Below, in pieces: positions 8,195 through 18,080 of a stretch of DNA of 51,674 bases (its first letter is position 1; each line of letters opens with the position of its first letter). The position numbers and the translations under genes are program-made. The DNA comes from an uncultured Prevotella sp. (GTDB lineage: Bacteria > Bacteroidota > Bacteroidia > Bacteroidales > Bacteroidaceae): positions 1 through 51,674 of the forward strand of contig CAKPZC010000007.1 of NCBI GenBank assembly GCA_934203355.1, written 5' to 3'. The notes under the pieces are model-generated. The model was given only the letters and a program-made list of their open reading frames with translations, did no database searches and was not told the origin of the DNA.

Positions 8195-9331
8195 TTATAT
8201 CGTAAATAGAGTAGTCAGCCCGTTGTCAACGCCACAGAGCCCCAACAATACTAACACCAGAAGTCCTATTGTGACTATCATAATGCCAGCCCCACGCATC
8301 TGCCTTGGATCACTGTTTAAGGCAAGTTGACCACGAAGTCCGACAAATGCTACAGCAGCCAGTAGCAGTCCTATTACTATTGTTAAAACATTATTTACTC
8401 CTTCAACAAGCGAAAATGCTCTAAGGATGGCAATGGTTGCCCCACCAAGCACCACACAAATAGCTACGACAGGCAACGAATTGCCTACTTGTCCATATCG
8501 TTTAGGCTTACAATATTTATTGATGAGCGGTGTGAACGCGTTCATTATAAGTATTGCAAACAACACTCCCTCACCATTGGTTCGCCATGTATTAATTGCG
8601 ACAGCGAGCATTCCTATTGCCACTCCATATACTATCTTTCCACGTCGCGTCATTGGCGATGTGACATAGTCGGTTGCCATGAATATGGCTCCAAGCAACA
8701 TACCGTCCGACAATAGCATTGTGAGAGGGTCGGCATACATGGGATTTGCCACATGCAATATGGCAGCAAACACAAATGCCGATAAAATAATGCTTACCGG
8801 TATGTGCCATGTTATGATACGCTTCCATAGCATAAACCCAAGACCCAATATAAGTGCCAAGGCACTGGTTGCGCACATATTATCCATCGGTTGCGCCGCA
8901 ACTCGCCACGACATCATCTGCACCGGGAATCCAACAAGCAACGCACATTTACCCACCAATGCGGGATTAAACGGATTGCACCCCAAACCGCCGAATGCCA
9001 TCTTGCCTATTCCTATTGCAACGAGTGAGCCTACGGCAACCATCCATAAGGGCAGGTTGCACGGAAGGTTCATACCAAGAAGCAAACCGGTTATTACAGC
9101 CGAACCGTCGCCCAAAGTAAAATCGCGGCAGAACATATATTTAGCAATAGCCCATTCAAACAACATACACGCCGCAACACTCGACAAGCACACCACAAGG
9201 GCGTTTATGCCGTTATTGTAGAACGACACAAGCAAGGCTGGCAGAAGAGCAAATACTACACCATACGTATTGCGCTTGATACAATCGCCACCATGCAAAT
9301 GTGGCGACCTTGAAACTATAAGATTTGACAT
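8195..9331 (-). CDS. rnfD: RnfD/NqrB-family membrane subunit, variant flavin site and C-terminal extension
   Basis: 378 aa polytopic membrane protein. Family landmarks are SPH near the N-terminus (residues 9-11), GGLGCNPFNPAL (114-125), DYVTSP (221-226) and EGVLFAILIMNAFTPLI (254-270). In canonical RnfD the covalent FMN threonine sits in an S/T-G-A-T motif; here the aligned segment reads NMCATSA (151-157), keeping T155 but not the S-G. After residue 280, where most RnfD proteins end, about 98 more residues add two or three membrane segments. Rnf complexes couple ferredoxin:NAD oxidoreduction to ion pumping, but rnfB, rnfG, rnfE and rnfA are absent here, so function in a full complex is uncertain. 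Confidence 0.8.
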   Translation of the reverse strand: MSNLIVSRSPHLHGGDCIKRNTYGVVFALLPALLVSFYNNGINALVVCLSSVAACMLFEWAIAKYMFCRDFTLGDGSAVITGLLLGMNLPCNLPLWMVAVGSLVAIGIGKMAFGGLGCNPFNPALVGKCALLVGFPVQMMSWRVAAQPMDNMCATSALALILGLGFMLWKRIITWHIPVSIILSAFVFAAILHVANPMYADPLTMLLSDGMLLGAIFMATDYVTSPMTRRGKIVYGVAIGMLAVAINTWRTNGEGVLFAILIMNAFTPLINKYCKPKRYGQVGNSLPVVAICVVLGGATIAILRAFSLVEGVNNVLTIVIGLLLAAVAFVGLRGQLALNSDPRQMRGAGIMIVTIGLLVLVLLGLCGVDNGLTTLFTI

Positions 9332-9378
9332 CAGAGATGATGTTTATTTATTAATATTCGAAGTTTAATTCTATATCG

Positions 9379-10713
9379 CTACTTGATTATTTCTGCCACC
9401 ATCTGTTTGCCTATACGTATGCTGTCAAGAAGTCTACGATAGGCAGGACACACAAATTGGCATGAGCCACATTCCATGCACGATGTTATGCACTCACGTT
9501 CGGCTTTATTCCACATCTTCAAGTCCGACAAGGTAGCAAGCAGATAAGGCTCAAGTCCCATCGGACATGCGTCTACACACTTTGCACATCGCAGACAGGG
9601 CGAGGGCTTATGCTGGTATGCCTCGCGTCCGCTCAATATAGTGATGCAATTTGAGTCTTTTACTATTGGCGAGTTAAGCTCTTTTATGGCACAGCCCGTC
9701 ATCGGAGTTCCCATTATCACCTTGTTGTCACTTACAGGCATTCCTCCGCAAGCGTCAATAAGCTGACCTACAGGAGTTCCCATACGCACAAGGAAGTTGC
9801 CAGGGTGTGCCATTTCCTTGCCTGTCACCGTTGTATAGCGTTCAAAGAGAGGTTTATGTTTCATAACAGCCTCGTACACAGCAAAGGCGGTTGCCACGTT
9901 ATATACTTTCGCTTCCCCACTCACTGGCATTGCCACAGAAGCCGATACCTGTCTTCCTGTCACAGCTTCCACAAGTTGTTTATATCCACCCTGCGGATAT
10001 TTCTGTTTTAACGACACTATCTCCACATCATTTCGATTTGCCGTTTTCTTACGAAGCAAGGCTATTGCCGAAGGCTTATCTACCTCAATACCAACATATC
10101 CGTGCTCCACATCGGTTGCCTTCATAAGCAAGTCGAGTCCTACAAGAATCTCGTCAGCATGCTCCATCATCAGCCGATAGTCGGCTGTGGCATAAGGTTC
10201 ACATTCAGCACCATTGAGTATTATACACTCTGTCTTGGCACTATCTGGCGACGTTAAGGTTGAATAGGTGGGCATTTCTGTCTCGTCCATAGCCGTCACA
10301 CCAGCATCTTTTATTCGGTTTATTATTTCCTCGACGGTTAGTTCGGGATGATGTTCCAATAGTTCAAGTTTAGAAGTTCGGTCGATGTGTTCTTCCCATT
10401 CGTCGCCTTCCACATTAATAATAATGGCAGGTTTGCGACAACCAGAGCTATCGACGACAGTATGCACCTCGTGCACTATGCCCGACACAGAACTATGTAT
10501 ATTAGCCGAAAGCATCCCGTCGGCTTCTGCAATGAGAGAGCCTACCTTCACACGATCGTTCTTCTTCACCACAGGCTTTGCCGGAGTACCGAAATGTTGC
10601 GATAGTGGAAAAACAGCCTGACTGGGCAAGTCTGCCTTTACGGTGGCAACCTTGTCGGTCAGTTTATTTCCATCGAGATTTACGCCTCCTATTCTGAATG
10701 TCTTGAATATCAT
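9379..10713 (-). CDS. rnfC: RnfC-family electron-transport subunit
   Basis: 444 aa. Visible features are the N-terminal barrel-sandwich segment (HFGTPAKPVV), NGAECEPYATAD at 168-179 and KYPQGGYKQL near 239-247. Two 4Fe-4S clusters follow: C373/C376/C379/C383 and C412/C415/C418/C422. The glycine-rich flavin/NADH motif usually written GxxGxGGAxFPT is degenerate (GVTAMDETEMPT, 138-149), so NADH binding is doubtful. It is preceded by a perfect promoter and followed 47 bp later by rnfD. Confidence 0.85.
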   Translation of the reverse strand: MIFKTFRIGGVNLDGNKLTDKVATVKADLPSQAVFPLSQHFGTPAKPVVKKNDRVKVGSLIAEADGMLSANIHSSVSGIVHEVHTVVDSSGCRKPAIIINVEGDEWEEHIDRTSKLELLEHHPELTVEEIINRIKDAGVTAMDETEMPTYSTLTSPDSAKTECIILNGAECEPYATADYRLMMEHADEILVGLDLLMKATDVEHGYVGIEVDKPSAIALLRKKTANRNDVEIVSLKQKYPQGGYKQLVEAVTGRQVSASVAMPVSGEAKVYNVATAFAVYEAVMKHKPLFERYTTVTGKEMAHPGNFLVRMGTPVGQLIDACGGMPVSDNKVIMGTPMTGCAIKELNSPIVKDSNCITILSGREAYQHKPSPCLRCAKCVDACPMGLEPYLLATLSDLKMWNKAERECITSCMECGSCQFVCPAYRRLLDSIRIGKQMVAEIIK

Positions 10714-10740
10714 ACCTAAGGTATTGTTGGTTGTTTAATG

Positions 10741-10771
10741 CAAAAGTACGATTATAATTTTGAACGACAAA
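10741..10771 (-). promoter_or_regulatory. Promoter of rnfC-rnfD-galE
   Basis: Minus strand: TTTG (10771-10768), 19 bp, TACTTTTG (10748-10741). This is an exact Bacteroidota consensus promoter 27 bp ahead of the rnfC ATG, showing that rnfC is the first gene of the transcript. Confidence 0.85.
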
Positions 10772-10801
10772 TAAAAATGTTAATATTTTTTCTGACAATA
10801 G

Positions 10802-10832
10802 TTTGCACTGTAAATAAAAAGCCGTATATTTG
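10802..10832 (+). promoter_or_regulatory. Promoter of the small acidic protein gene
   Basis: TTTG (10802-10805), 19 bp, TATATTTG (10825-10832): an exact consensus. Transcription should start near 10839, which rules out the in-frame ATG at 10841 as start and supports the ATG at 10907. Confidence 0.8.
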
Positions 10833-10906
10833 CAGACAATATGGAACTGCGAGCCATGGCTCACACACTACAAACAATTATATTGAAAACTAAAACTAAA
10901 AGCAAT

Positions 10907-11353
10907 ATGATCAAACCATCGGAACAGACAACACAACAGATTGAGCGTTTTCTGAAGAAAATAGCCCAAAAATTTCCCGCTAATGACGAATCGGCTATTG
11001 TAACCGACCTACATGTGCGCGTATCTCAAGAAAGTGGCGAAATGGTAGCTTTCGACGATGACGACAAAGAGATTACACGTTGTGTCGTCGAGCAATGGAT
11101 TAGCAACAACGACGAGGACTTCTACGACAGCATTGAGCGCACGTTGCACAACACCATGGTATCATGCTCTAAACTTATAGAGAATCTCGGCATACTCAAG
11201 CCCTATAGTTTTGTGCTTGAAAACGACGAGAAGGAAAACATCGCAGAACTATTTATTGCCGACGACGACACCGTTATCATAGGCAAGGACTTGATGGAGG
11301 GTCTCGACAAGGACCTCGACTCTTTCCTAAGCGAGTTGCTTAAAGAAGAATAA
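10907..11353 (+). CDS. Small acidic protein of unknown function
   Basis: 148 aa, soluble and strongly acidic (many D/E runs such as FDDDDKEI), without a recognised motif. The start at 10907 (MIKPSEQT) is chosen because the upstream in-frame ATG at 10841 overlaps the predicted transcription start. It is a single-gene unit with its own strong promoter, divergent from rnfC. A large inverted repeat follows the stop. I do not recognise a function. Confidence 0.75.
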   Translation: MIKPSEQTTQQIERFLKKIAQKFPANDESAIVTDLHVRVSQESGEMVAFDDDDKEITRCVVEQWISNNDEDFYDSIERTLHNTMVSCSKLIENLGILKPYSFVLENDEKENIAELFIADDDTVIIGKDLMEGLDKDLDSFLSELLKEE

Positions 11354-11360
11354 TTCTAAG

Positions 11361-11491
11361 TTTTGAATTTTGATTTTTGAATTATTCTCGGCTTCGCCTA
11401 CGATTATGAATTGTTGAGTTACTAATTCTCAATTCAAAATTGAACAATTCAAAATTGGCAAAGCCGACAATTCAAAAATCAAAATTCAAAA
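11361..11491. repeat. Hairpin-core repeat with perfect 23-bp terminal inverted repeats
   Basis: Arms at 11361-11383 and 11469-11491 are exact reverse complements over 23 bp. Inside are a near-palindromic core around 11389-11398 (CGGCTTCGCC) and one around 11456-11467 (TTGGCAAAGCCG). It fills the space between two convergent genes and could act as a transcriptional barrier. The linker sequence is shared with the other arrays. Confidence 0.8.
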
Positions 11492-11494
11492 TTC

Positions 11495-12541
11495 CTAATT
11501 CGAGATAACTATCGTCTTGAACCAGTCGCGCAGCACACCAGCATATCCATCCTGCGAGTCGCTCACAAGCACCACAACTTGGCCACCATCCTCTGTTTTT
11601 GGGCCAAGACACATTCCCTCGTAATTTGCCCACGTCTGATTGACAACAGAAATTGTGGTTCGCCATGAGGTCAACAGACGCTTGCTCACATAAGGCGCAC
11701 CCACTTCCACATCTTTGTCAAGGGCATATGGTGTTTCAACTGATGGATCCACCACAAACAACTTACACTGACAGAAAGCTCCCATCTTAACATTTGGAAT
11801 AAACGCCTCGCGCTCAAGCACAAGTAGTTTGCCATCGGGCAATGCACACAATTCACTGACTCCCATGGCATATGTCTGCGCCTTCTTCATTGTCGTTGGC
11901 ATATCCATACGGTAGAGATAAGCCACTGGTTTCTTTGAGCGGTCGATCCAGTCGAAAGATATTAGCCTAAGAATGTTGTTGTGGGGGTCTTGTGTGGTGG
12001 CAGGCTTGCCGTCGCGCCGCATGGTGCTCTCGTTGATAGTCCATAGCTTGTTGTTAGCACTGTCGAAGGTTGCCGACTCAAAATTGTAATTGTCATAAAA
12101 CTCAGTTGCCGACATGCTCCAACCCCACAGTCCTTTGTCGTCGGTTTCTACGTCGGTATTGTCAAGCCGATATTCCTTCAGCCGACATTTTCCCTCACTC
12201 GCTATCACCACCGTAGAGTCGGACACCTTAGTTATAGCTTCATTGTCAAGCCCCTGCAACTCAGCCTTGCCTTTAGGTCCAAGCCATTCTGCCTGTAGCA
12301 ACTCACCCGTCTGCTTGCTTATATACAACCTGACATTGAAATAAAGAGCCGAATCGCTCTTGTCGCTGACCATTGCATAGACATCGTCGGAAATACGCGT
12401 TATCCCACTGTAGTTTCCATGTGGCACAGTCTGACGGAAATGTTTCTGCGGCAACGACCTAACCACATGCCAATCGCCTGGAGTATGTGCCGAAAGCACT
12501 GAACTGCTCACCAAGGCTATTAATAAAAATAATTGTTTCAT
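11495..12541 (-). CDS. Secreted phytase-like esterase-domain protein
   Basis: 348 aa with an N-terminal signal peptide (MKQLFLLIALVSSSVLSAHT, cleavage probably after SA near residue 18). The body fits the 'esterase-like activity of phytase' beta-propeller family (PF13449): SGITRISDDVYAMVSD, LDNEAI, FESATFD, GVSELCALPDGKLLVLER and NYEGMCLGP occur in the expected order. Relatives are periplasmic or outer-membrane-associated propellers of unclear substrate. It stands alone on the minus strand with a -7 box at 12579-12586. Confidence 0.75.
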   Translation of the reverse strand: MKQLFLLIALVSSSVLSAHTPGDWHVVRSLPQKHFRQTVPHGNYSGITRISDDVYAMVSDKSDSALYFNVRLYISKQTGELLQAEWLGPKGKAELQGLDNEAITKVSDSTVVIASEGKCRLKEYRLDNTDVETDDKGLWGWSMSATEFYDNYNFESATFDSANNKLWTINESTMRRDGKPATTQDPHNNILRLISFDWIDRSKKPVAYLYRMDMPTTMKKAQTYAMGVSELCALPDGKLLVLEREAFIPNVKMGAFCQCKLFVVDPSVETPYALDKDVEVGAPYVSKRLLTSWRTTISVVNQTWANYEGMCLGPKTEDGGQVVVLVSDSQDGYAGVLRDWFKTIVISN

Positions 12542-12578
12542 TCGTTTTCCATTTTTTGTTTTACCATTAATCGAGCTA

Positions 12579-12586
12579 CAAAGTTA
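12579..12586 (-). promoter_or_regulatory. -7 box for the phytase-like gene
   Basis: TAACTTTG on the minus strand, 38 bp before the start codon. Confidence 0.45.
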
Positions 12587-12735
12587 CATATTATCATTCT
12601 AAACATCATACTATCACAATGTTAAATATTGTCATCATCACAAGTCTTATACGAATATCCAGCTTTTAACAAAAAGAAACAAGAAAATATTAACAATTAG
12701 CCTACCATAATTGCCATTATTACAAATAAAAACAT

Positions 12736-12743
12736 TACTTTTG
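12736..12743 (+). promoter_or_regulatory. -7 box for the GT-DUF4922-SpoIID fusion gene
   Basis: TACTTTTG matches TAnnTTTG. It places the transcription start near 12750, which excludes the in-frame ATG at 12711 and supports the ATG at 12789 as the start of the fusion protein. Confidence 0.6.
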
Positions 12744-12788
12744 CATTACTTGAAAATCTGCAACAAACAAAAAACACTATTAATAAAC

Positions 12789-15700
12789 ATGAGAGAGAAA
12801 ATTGACTGCTTCATGCCTTGTGCGTGTCTTGCCGACGTTGAGGACACGCTGCACACTCTACGGCTGAGCAAGACCATACAACATATAAACCTGCTCATCG
12901 GCGAGTGTAGCAACATAAGCCACAACAATGCAGAAGACTGCACCATAATAAAAATCGGCAACCTTATGTCGACTAAAACACTACTCGACATAGAGGAACA
13001 CACCGATGCCGACTTTGTTCTTCTGAGCCTTAAACCCACACCAGTAAGCCTCGGACTACACGCACTCGACCGCCTATTGAGCGTTGCAACAGACAGTGGA
13101 GCGGGTATGGTGTATTCCGACAGCTACATAAAGAAAGGCGACACTACGGAAAAACACCCTACCATAGACTACCAGACTGGTAGCGTGCGCGACGATTTCG
13201 ACTTCGGACAGCTCGTGCTCATACGCTCGTCGCTACTACATGCCTACGCATCAAAGCAACAACTGCCCGACTGGCAATGGGCAGGATTCTACGATTTCCG
13301 TCTCTATATTAGCCGCAAAGCACAAATATTCCATATCAACGAGTTTCTATACACACAAATAGAGACCGACATGCGCAATAGCGGCGAGAAACAATTCGAC
13401 TATGTGAACCCACGCAACCGCGAAGTGCAGATAGAGATGGAACAGGCTGCCACACGCCACCTGAGCAAAATAGGTGCTACGGTAGACACTACACATTATC
13501 CCAAACCCGACTTCAGCGAACAGGACTTCGAGTTTGAGGCATCGGTAGTGATACCTGTCTTCAACCGTGTGAAAACCATAGCTGATGCCGTCGACTCAGC
13601 TCTCACCCAAAAAACTACATTCAAATACAATGTCATCGTAGTGGACAACCACTCCACCGACGGCACATCCGAAATACTTGAAAGCATTGCCGCCAAGGAC
13701 CATCGACTTATACACATCGTTCCACAGCGCAGCGACCTCGGCATAGGTGGTTGTTGGAATATGGCTATTGATGACTTACGTTGCGGACGCTTTGCCGTGC
13801 AACTCGACAGCGACGACCTCTACTCATCGCCACAAACACTGCAACGCATAGTCGACGAGTTCCATCGTCAGGGGGCGGCCATGATTGTAGGTTCCTATCG
13901 TATGTGCAATTTCCAACTTGAGACACTACCTCCAGGACTTATCGACCACCGAGAATGGACCGAGCAAAACGGTCCCAACAATGCGTTAAGAATCAACGGA
14001 CTCGGTGCGCCACGAGCTTTCTTTACGCCTATTGTGCGCCAGATTCAATTTCCTAACACAAGCTATGGCGAGGACTATGCACTCGGACTTGCATTCTCGC
14101 GCCGCTACCGTATAGGACGCATCTACGACGAACTCTATCTGTGCCGACGCTGGGATGGCAATAGCGACGCTGCTTTAAGCATTGAGCGACAAAACGCCAA
14201 TAACTTATATAAAGACCGTCTGCGCTCGCTCGAGATTTCGGCACGCCAGCAACTATCCAACGGCAAGGCAGACGCTTCTGCCGATAACTCGCTACAGCGT
14301 TTCTTCAACCGCCAACTCGAAGTATGGGCTGACGCCCGCATGCACTATCGCGACCTTCAGAATGTGAAGACACGCGAATTGTCGTGCGGAGAGGTAACAC
14401 TGAAGTTGCAGTTCAACCCTGCACGAATGGTTTCAACAGGAGCAAGCATCGACAAAAAAGCAATAGCCAGCCGCCCATGTTTCCTATGTGAGCAAAATCG
14501 CCCCAAAGAACAGATGCAAAAGCAAATTGACAAAAACTTCACGTTGCTTGTCAATCCCTTCCCCATAATGCCGCAACATTTCACTATTCCATTGCGAGCC
14601 CACAGACAGCAGAGTATTGGCCTGAACTACGGTGAGATGTATCGTTTGCTCAATGCCTACCCTACACTGACTGTGTTCTACAACGGACCGAAATGCGGAG
14701 CGTCTGCCCCCGACCACATGCACTTCCAAGCTATCTGCTCAGGAATGCTACCCCTACAGAACGACTGGGCAAGGTTGAGCCGCGACCTCGATATCATCAT
14801 ACGCAAGGACGACAAGGGGGAACTTGCTGCCATTAAGAATTCTGTGATTCCATTGTTTGTTATCCGCTGCAAAGATCAGTCAACGGGCGAACAGCTCTTC
14901 CGCAATCTATATGCCTCGCTGCCAATGCATGGTGGCGACACTGAACCTATGATGAACATAGTGGCATGGCGCGACAACGACACATACATGTCAATTATTA
15001 TTCCGCGCAGCAAACACCGTCCCGACTGCTACTTCAAGGAAGGCGACAAACAGCGACTTGTCAGTCCGGGAGCTTTAGACATGTCGGGATTCATCGTAAC
15101 TCCGCGCCTTGAAGACTTTGAGCGCATCACACCCGATGAAGCTCTCGATATACTTAAGGAATGCGGCATGACACAGACAGAGTTTGCCGATACTAAGGAA
15201 AGACTACATTCGCGCTCAGAATGTCAGTCGAACATTGGCAACCACTTTGCCGGCAAACAGCCAGTGGTATCGGTAGGCATAGTCAGCGGAGAAAAGATTT
15301 CTTTCTCACTCAACAAGCCATATATGGCAAAGGGCAACCTTATCGAGGGCGAGCAGGTAGTGGAATTCCATGAGGGTGGAATACTATGGAACGGCAACCA
15401 GTATCGCCAACTGACATTCCATCCGCAATCGACAGACGCTTCGTTCTCGCTCCACGACGTGACTATTGGTGTCAACTTCCATTGGGAACGACAGCAGACT
15501 CAAACCTTCCTTGGCACGTTACGCCTTGTTGTCGACTCCGACAAGGTGTACGCCATCAACGAACTGCCGGTGGAGTCGTATCTCGAAAGTGTGATATCAA
15601 GCGAAATGAGCGCAACATCGAGCATCGAGTTGCTTAAGGCACATGCCGTAATCTCACGTAGCTGGCTGCTGTCGCAAATCGAACAGCGACTTAGACAACA

Positions 15701-16598
15701 GACAGGAACTGGCAGTAATGGATTCTTCTCGTTCATACGCAAAGACGACGAACTAATAAAATGGTATGACCGCGAAGACCACACCATCTTCGACGTGTGC
15801 GCCGACGACCATTGCCAACGCTACCAAGGCATAACAAAAGCAGCTAATCCAAATGTGGCTCAAGCCATACACGAGACACGAGGACAAATTCTGATGAACG
15901 GCGACGAGATATGCGATGCCAGATTTTCTAAATGCTGTGGCGGTGTGACCGAGGAATTCCAATATTGCTGGGAGAATATCAAAAAACCGTATCTTGTGGC
16001 TGTCAGAGACATTGCTAACGGCATAAACGTCGACAATGACACAGCTACTGCCGAGCTGCCCGATCTCACTATCGAAGCCAACGCTGAGCAGTGGATACGC
16101 ACCGCTCCCGAAGCTTTCTGCAACACCAACGACAATAAAATACTATCCGAGGTGCTCAACGACTACGATCAGGAGACTACCGACTTCTACCGCTGGCACG
16201 TTGTCTATACGCAAGAGCAACTCAAGGAACTTGTCGCTAACAGACTGAAGATGAACTTTGGCGACATCGTTGACCTTGTGCCAATGGAACGTGGACGTAG
16301 CGGACGCATCTGTCGACTGAAGATTGTGGGCACCGAACGCACGTTTACCATAGGTAAGGAACTGGAGATTAGACGCGCATTGAGCGAGAGTCATCTCTAT
16401 AGCAGTGCATTTGTTGTCGACAAAGAGAATATTGAGAATGGAGTGCCACAGACATTCCGACTCACTGGAGCCGGATGGGGTCATGGTGTCGGCATGTGCC
16501 AGATTGGTGCCGCAGTGATGGGAGCCAACGGTTACGACTACGACAAGATTTTGCTGCACTACTACCGAGGAGCAACAATACAAAAAATCTACAAGTAG
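12789..16598 (+). CDS. Four-module fusion: degenerate GT, GT2, DUF4922/HIT-like, SpoIID
   Basis: 1269 aa from the ATG at 12789. Residues 1-230 resemble the second half of a GT-A fold ([15 protein letters not shown]). A complete GT2 domain follows from about 246 ([27 protein letters not shown]). A DUF4922 domain runs from about 540 to 800, with a HIT/GalT-like HMHFQ motif near 642 as in sugar-nucleotide phosphorylases. A SpoIID/LytB domain from about 826 carries [16 protein letters not shown] and the C-terminal [13 protein letters not shown]. SpoIID is known as a peptidoglycan lytic transglycosylase that is normally exported, but no signal peptide or membrane segment is visible. Two AmpG-like MFS transporters follow, suggesting peptidoglycan-fragment or sugar salvage; this is inference. 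Confidence 0.8.
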   Translation: MREKIDCFMPCACLADVEDTLHTLRLSKTIQHINLLIGECSNISHNNAEDCTIIKIGNLMSTKTLLDIEEHTDADFVLLSLKPTPVSLGLHALDRLLSVATDSGAGMVYSDSYIKKGDTTEKHPTIDYQTGSVRDDFDFGQLVLIRSSLLHAYASKQQLPDWQWAGFYDFRLYISRKAQIFHINEFLYTQIETDMRNSGEKQFDYVNPRNREVQIEMEQAATRHLSKIGATVDTTHYPKPDFSEQDFEFEASVVIPVFNRVKTIADAVDSALTQKTTFKYNVIVVDNHSTDGTSEILESIAAKDHRLIHIVPQRSDLGIGGCWNMAIDDLRCGRFAVQLDSDDLYSSPQTLQRIVDEFHRQGAAMIVGSYRMCNFQLETLPPGLIDHREWTEQNGPNNALRINGLGAPRAFFTPIVRQIQFPNTSYGEDYALGLAFSRRYRIGRIYDELYLCRRWDGNSDAALSIERQNANNLYKDRLRSLEISARQQLSNGKADASADNSLQRFFNRQLEVWADARMHYRDLQNVKTRELSCGEVTLKLQFNPARMVSTGASIDKKAIASRPCFLCEQNRPKEQMQKQIDKNFTLLVNPFPIMPQHFTIPLRAHRQQSIGLNYGEMYRLLNAYPTLTVFYNGPKCGASAPDHMHFQAICSGMLPLQNDWARLSRDLDIIIRKDDKGELAAIKNSVIPLFVIRCKDQSTGEQLFRNLYASLPMHGGDTEPMMNIVAWRDNDTYMSIIIPRSKHRPDCYFKEGDKQRLVSPGALDMSGFIVTPRLEDFERITPDEALDILKECGMTQTEFADTKERLHSRSECQSNIGNHFAGKQPVVSVGIVSGEKISFSLNKPYMAKGNLIEGEQVVEFHEGGILWNGNQYRQLTFHPQSTDASFSLHDVTIGVNFHWERQQTQTFLGTLRLVVDSDKVYAINELPVESYLESVISSEMSATSSIELLKAHAVISRSWLLSQIEQRLRQQTGTGSNGFFSFIRKDDELIKWYDREDHTIFDVCADDHCQRYQGITKAANPNVAQAIHETRGQILMNGDEICDARFSKCCGGVTEEFQYCWENIKKPYLVAVRDIANGINVDNDTATAELPDLTIEANAEQWIRTAPEAFCNTNDNKILSEVLNDYDQETTDFYRWHVVYTQEQLKELVANRLKMNFGDIVDLVPMERGRSGRICRLKIVGTERTFTIGKELEIRRALSESHLYSSAFVVDKENIENGVPQTFRLTGAGWGHGVGMCQIGAAVMGANGYDYDKILLHYYRGATIQKIYK

Positions 16599-16599
16599 A

Positions 16600-16785
16600 G
16601 TTTTGAGTTTTGAATTTTGAATTATCGGCGTAGCCGATTTGGAATTTACCAATTATGAATTGTGAATTGCAAAACTCAAAATTCAAAATTCAAAATGCGC
16701 TTGCGCACAACTCAAAACTCAAAATTCAAAATTCAAAATGCGCTTGCGCACAACTCAAAACTCAAAATTCAAAATTCAACATTGA
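16600..16785. repeat. Hairpin-core repeat array with 43-bp direct repeat
   Basis: The left part is in reverse orientation (GAGTTTTGAATTTTGAATT type) around the core CGGCGTAGCCG near 16627. The right part is in forward orientation. Two 43-bp units beginning with GCGCTTGCGC at 16697 and 16740 differ at one base. The array runs into the 5' end of the MFS gene. Confidence 0.85.
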
Positions 16786-18056
16786 AAAAGTCAAATCCGT
16801 GGGCATGGATTCCCACACTATATTTTGCCGAGGGATTACCCAACGTCATCGTCACCGCTCTCTCCATTGTCATGTATATGCAGATGGGGCTTAGCGATGC
16901 CGAAGTTGGACTCTACACTGGTTGGCTTGCACTGCCATGGGTTGTCAAGCCTCTATGGAGTCCGTTCATCGACCTGCTAAAGACCAAACGCTGGTGGGTG
17001 CTCACAATGCAGCTGCTTATGGGCAGTGCATTGGCAGGCATCGCCTTCACCCTACCAACCGCATTATGGTTTCAAGGTACTATGTTCTTCCTTTTCGCAA
17101 TGGCTTTCGCCAGTGCCACGCACGACATATCAGCCGACGGCTTCTACATGATAGAACTCGACGAACACAATCAAGCCAAATATGTCGGACTGCGTAACAC
17201 ATTCTACCGTCTCGCCGTTATATTTGTCAACGGCGCCTTGGTGTCGCTCGCCGGACTGCTTGAGCACACGTTCCACATGTCGGTGGTCTATACCTGGACT
17301 CTGATATTCTATGGACTTGCAGCCCTGTTCATTGGCATTTGGCTCTACCACTGTCGCATGATGCCTAAGCCTGCCGACGACTGTGGCTCCGACAAGAGTG
17401 CACGCGAGGTGGCTAAGGAGTTAAAGGTGATGATAAGCTCATTCTTCCGCAAGTTTGGATTAAAGGAGACAGTTATTGTTATGCTCTTCCTTCTGTTCTA
17501 CCGCTTCCCCGAGGCGTTGCTCAACACTATGACAAAGACATTCCTCATGCGCTCTACTGCAGAAGGCGGACTCGGACTAACGCCCGAAGAATATGGACTT
17601 GCCCAGGGTACAGTGGGACTCATCGGCTTGCTTCTTGGAGGCATTATCGGTGGCATTCTCGTAAGCCGCGACGGCATGAAACGGTGGTTGTGGCCTATGG
17701 TGTGCGCCATAACATTGCCCGACGCGGTGTACATCTACCTCAGCTACGCCCTCGACTCCAATCTATTGGTCGTGTCGTCGTGCCTATTTGTTGAGCAGTT
17801 TGGCTACGGACTGGGCTTCACCGTGCTCACACTCTATATGCTCTACTACTGCCAAGGCAAGTTCCGCACATCCCACTACTCCATCTGCACCGGCATCACC
17901 TACCTCGGACTGATGCTGCCAGGCATGGTGTCGGGTTATCTGAAGGACATGGTGGGCTATCGCATGTTCTTCATCATTGTCATGGCATGTTGCCTCGTCA
18001 CATTCCTTGTGACAGCATTTCTGAAGATTGACCCTGAGTTTGGAAAAAAGAAATAA
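16782..18056 (+). CDS. AmpG-like MFS transporter
   Basis: 12-segment major facilitator with the AmpG/acetyl-CoA transporter look: IPTLYFAEGLPN at the start, DAEVGLYTGWLALPWVVKPLW, and a second half opening after LGLTPEEYGLAQG. AmpG proteins import muropeptides (GlcNAc-anhydroMurNAc peptides). The start is uncertain. The conserved part begins at KKSNPWAWIP, for which TTG at 16782 is the nearest start; in-frame ATGs at 16662 and 16695 lie inside the repeat array and would add 40 or 29 repeat-encoded residues. It follows the fusion gene and precedes a second MFS gene by 24 bp, so all three are likely one unit. Confidence 0.82.
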   Translation: MKKSNPWAWIPTLYFAEGLPNVIVTALSIVMYMQMGLSDAEVGLYTGWLALPWVVKPLWSPFIDLLKTKRWWVLTMQLLMGSALAGIAFTLPTALWFQGTMFFLFAMAFASATHDISADGFYMIELDEHNQAKYVGLRNTFYRLAVIFVNGALVSLAGLLEHTFHMSVVYTWTLIFYGLAALFIGIWLYHCRMMPKPADDCGSDKSAREVAKELKVMISSFFRKFGLKETVIVMLFLLFYRFPEALLNTMTKTFLMRSTAEGGLGLTPEEYGLAQGTVGLIGLLLGGIIGGILVSRDGMKRWLWPMVCAITLPDAVYIYLSYALDSNLLVVSSCLFVEQFGYGLGFTVLTLYMLYYCQGKFRTSHYSICTGITYLGLMLPGMVSGYLKDMVGYRMFFIIVMACCLVTFLVTAFLKIDPEFGKKK

Positions 18057-18080
18057 AAAGAGCAGTTTGAACAATTATTT

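Noticed and set aside
12711..12788. Upstream ATG at 12711 as start of the fusion protein
   Set aside because: It lies before the predicted transcription start set by TACTTTTG at 12736-12743, and the added residues are non-conserved in appearance.
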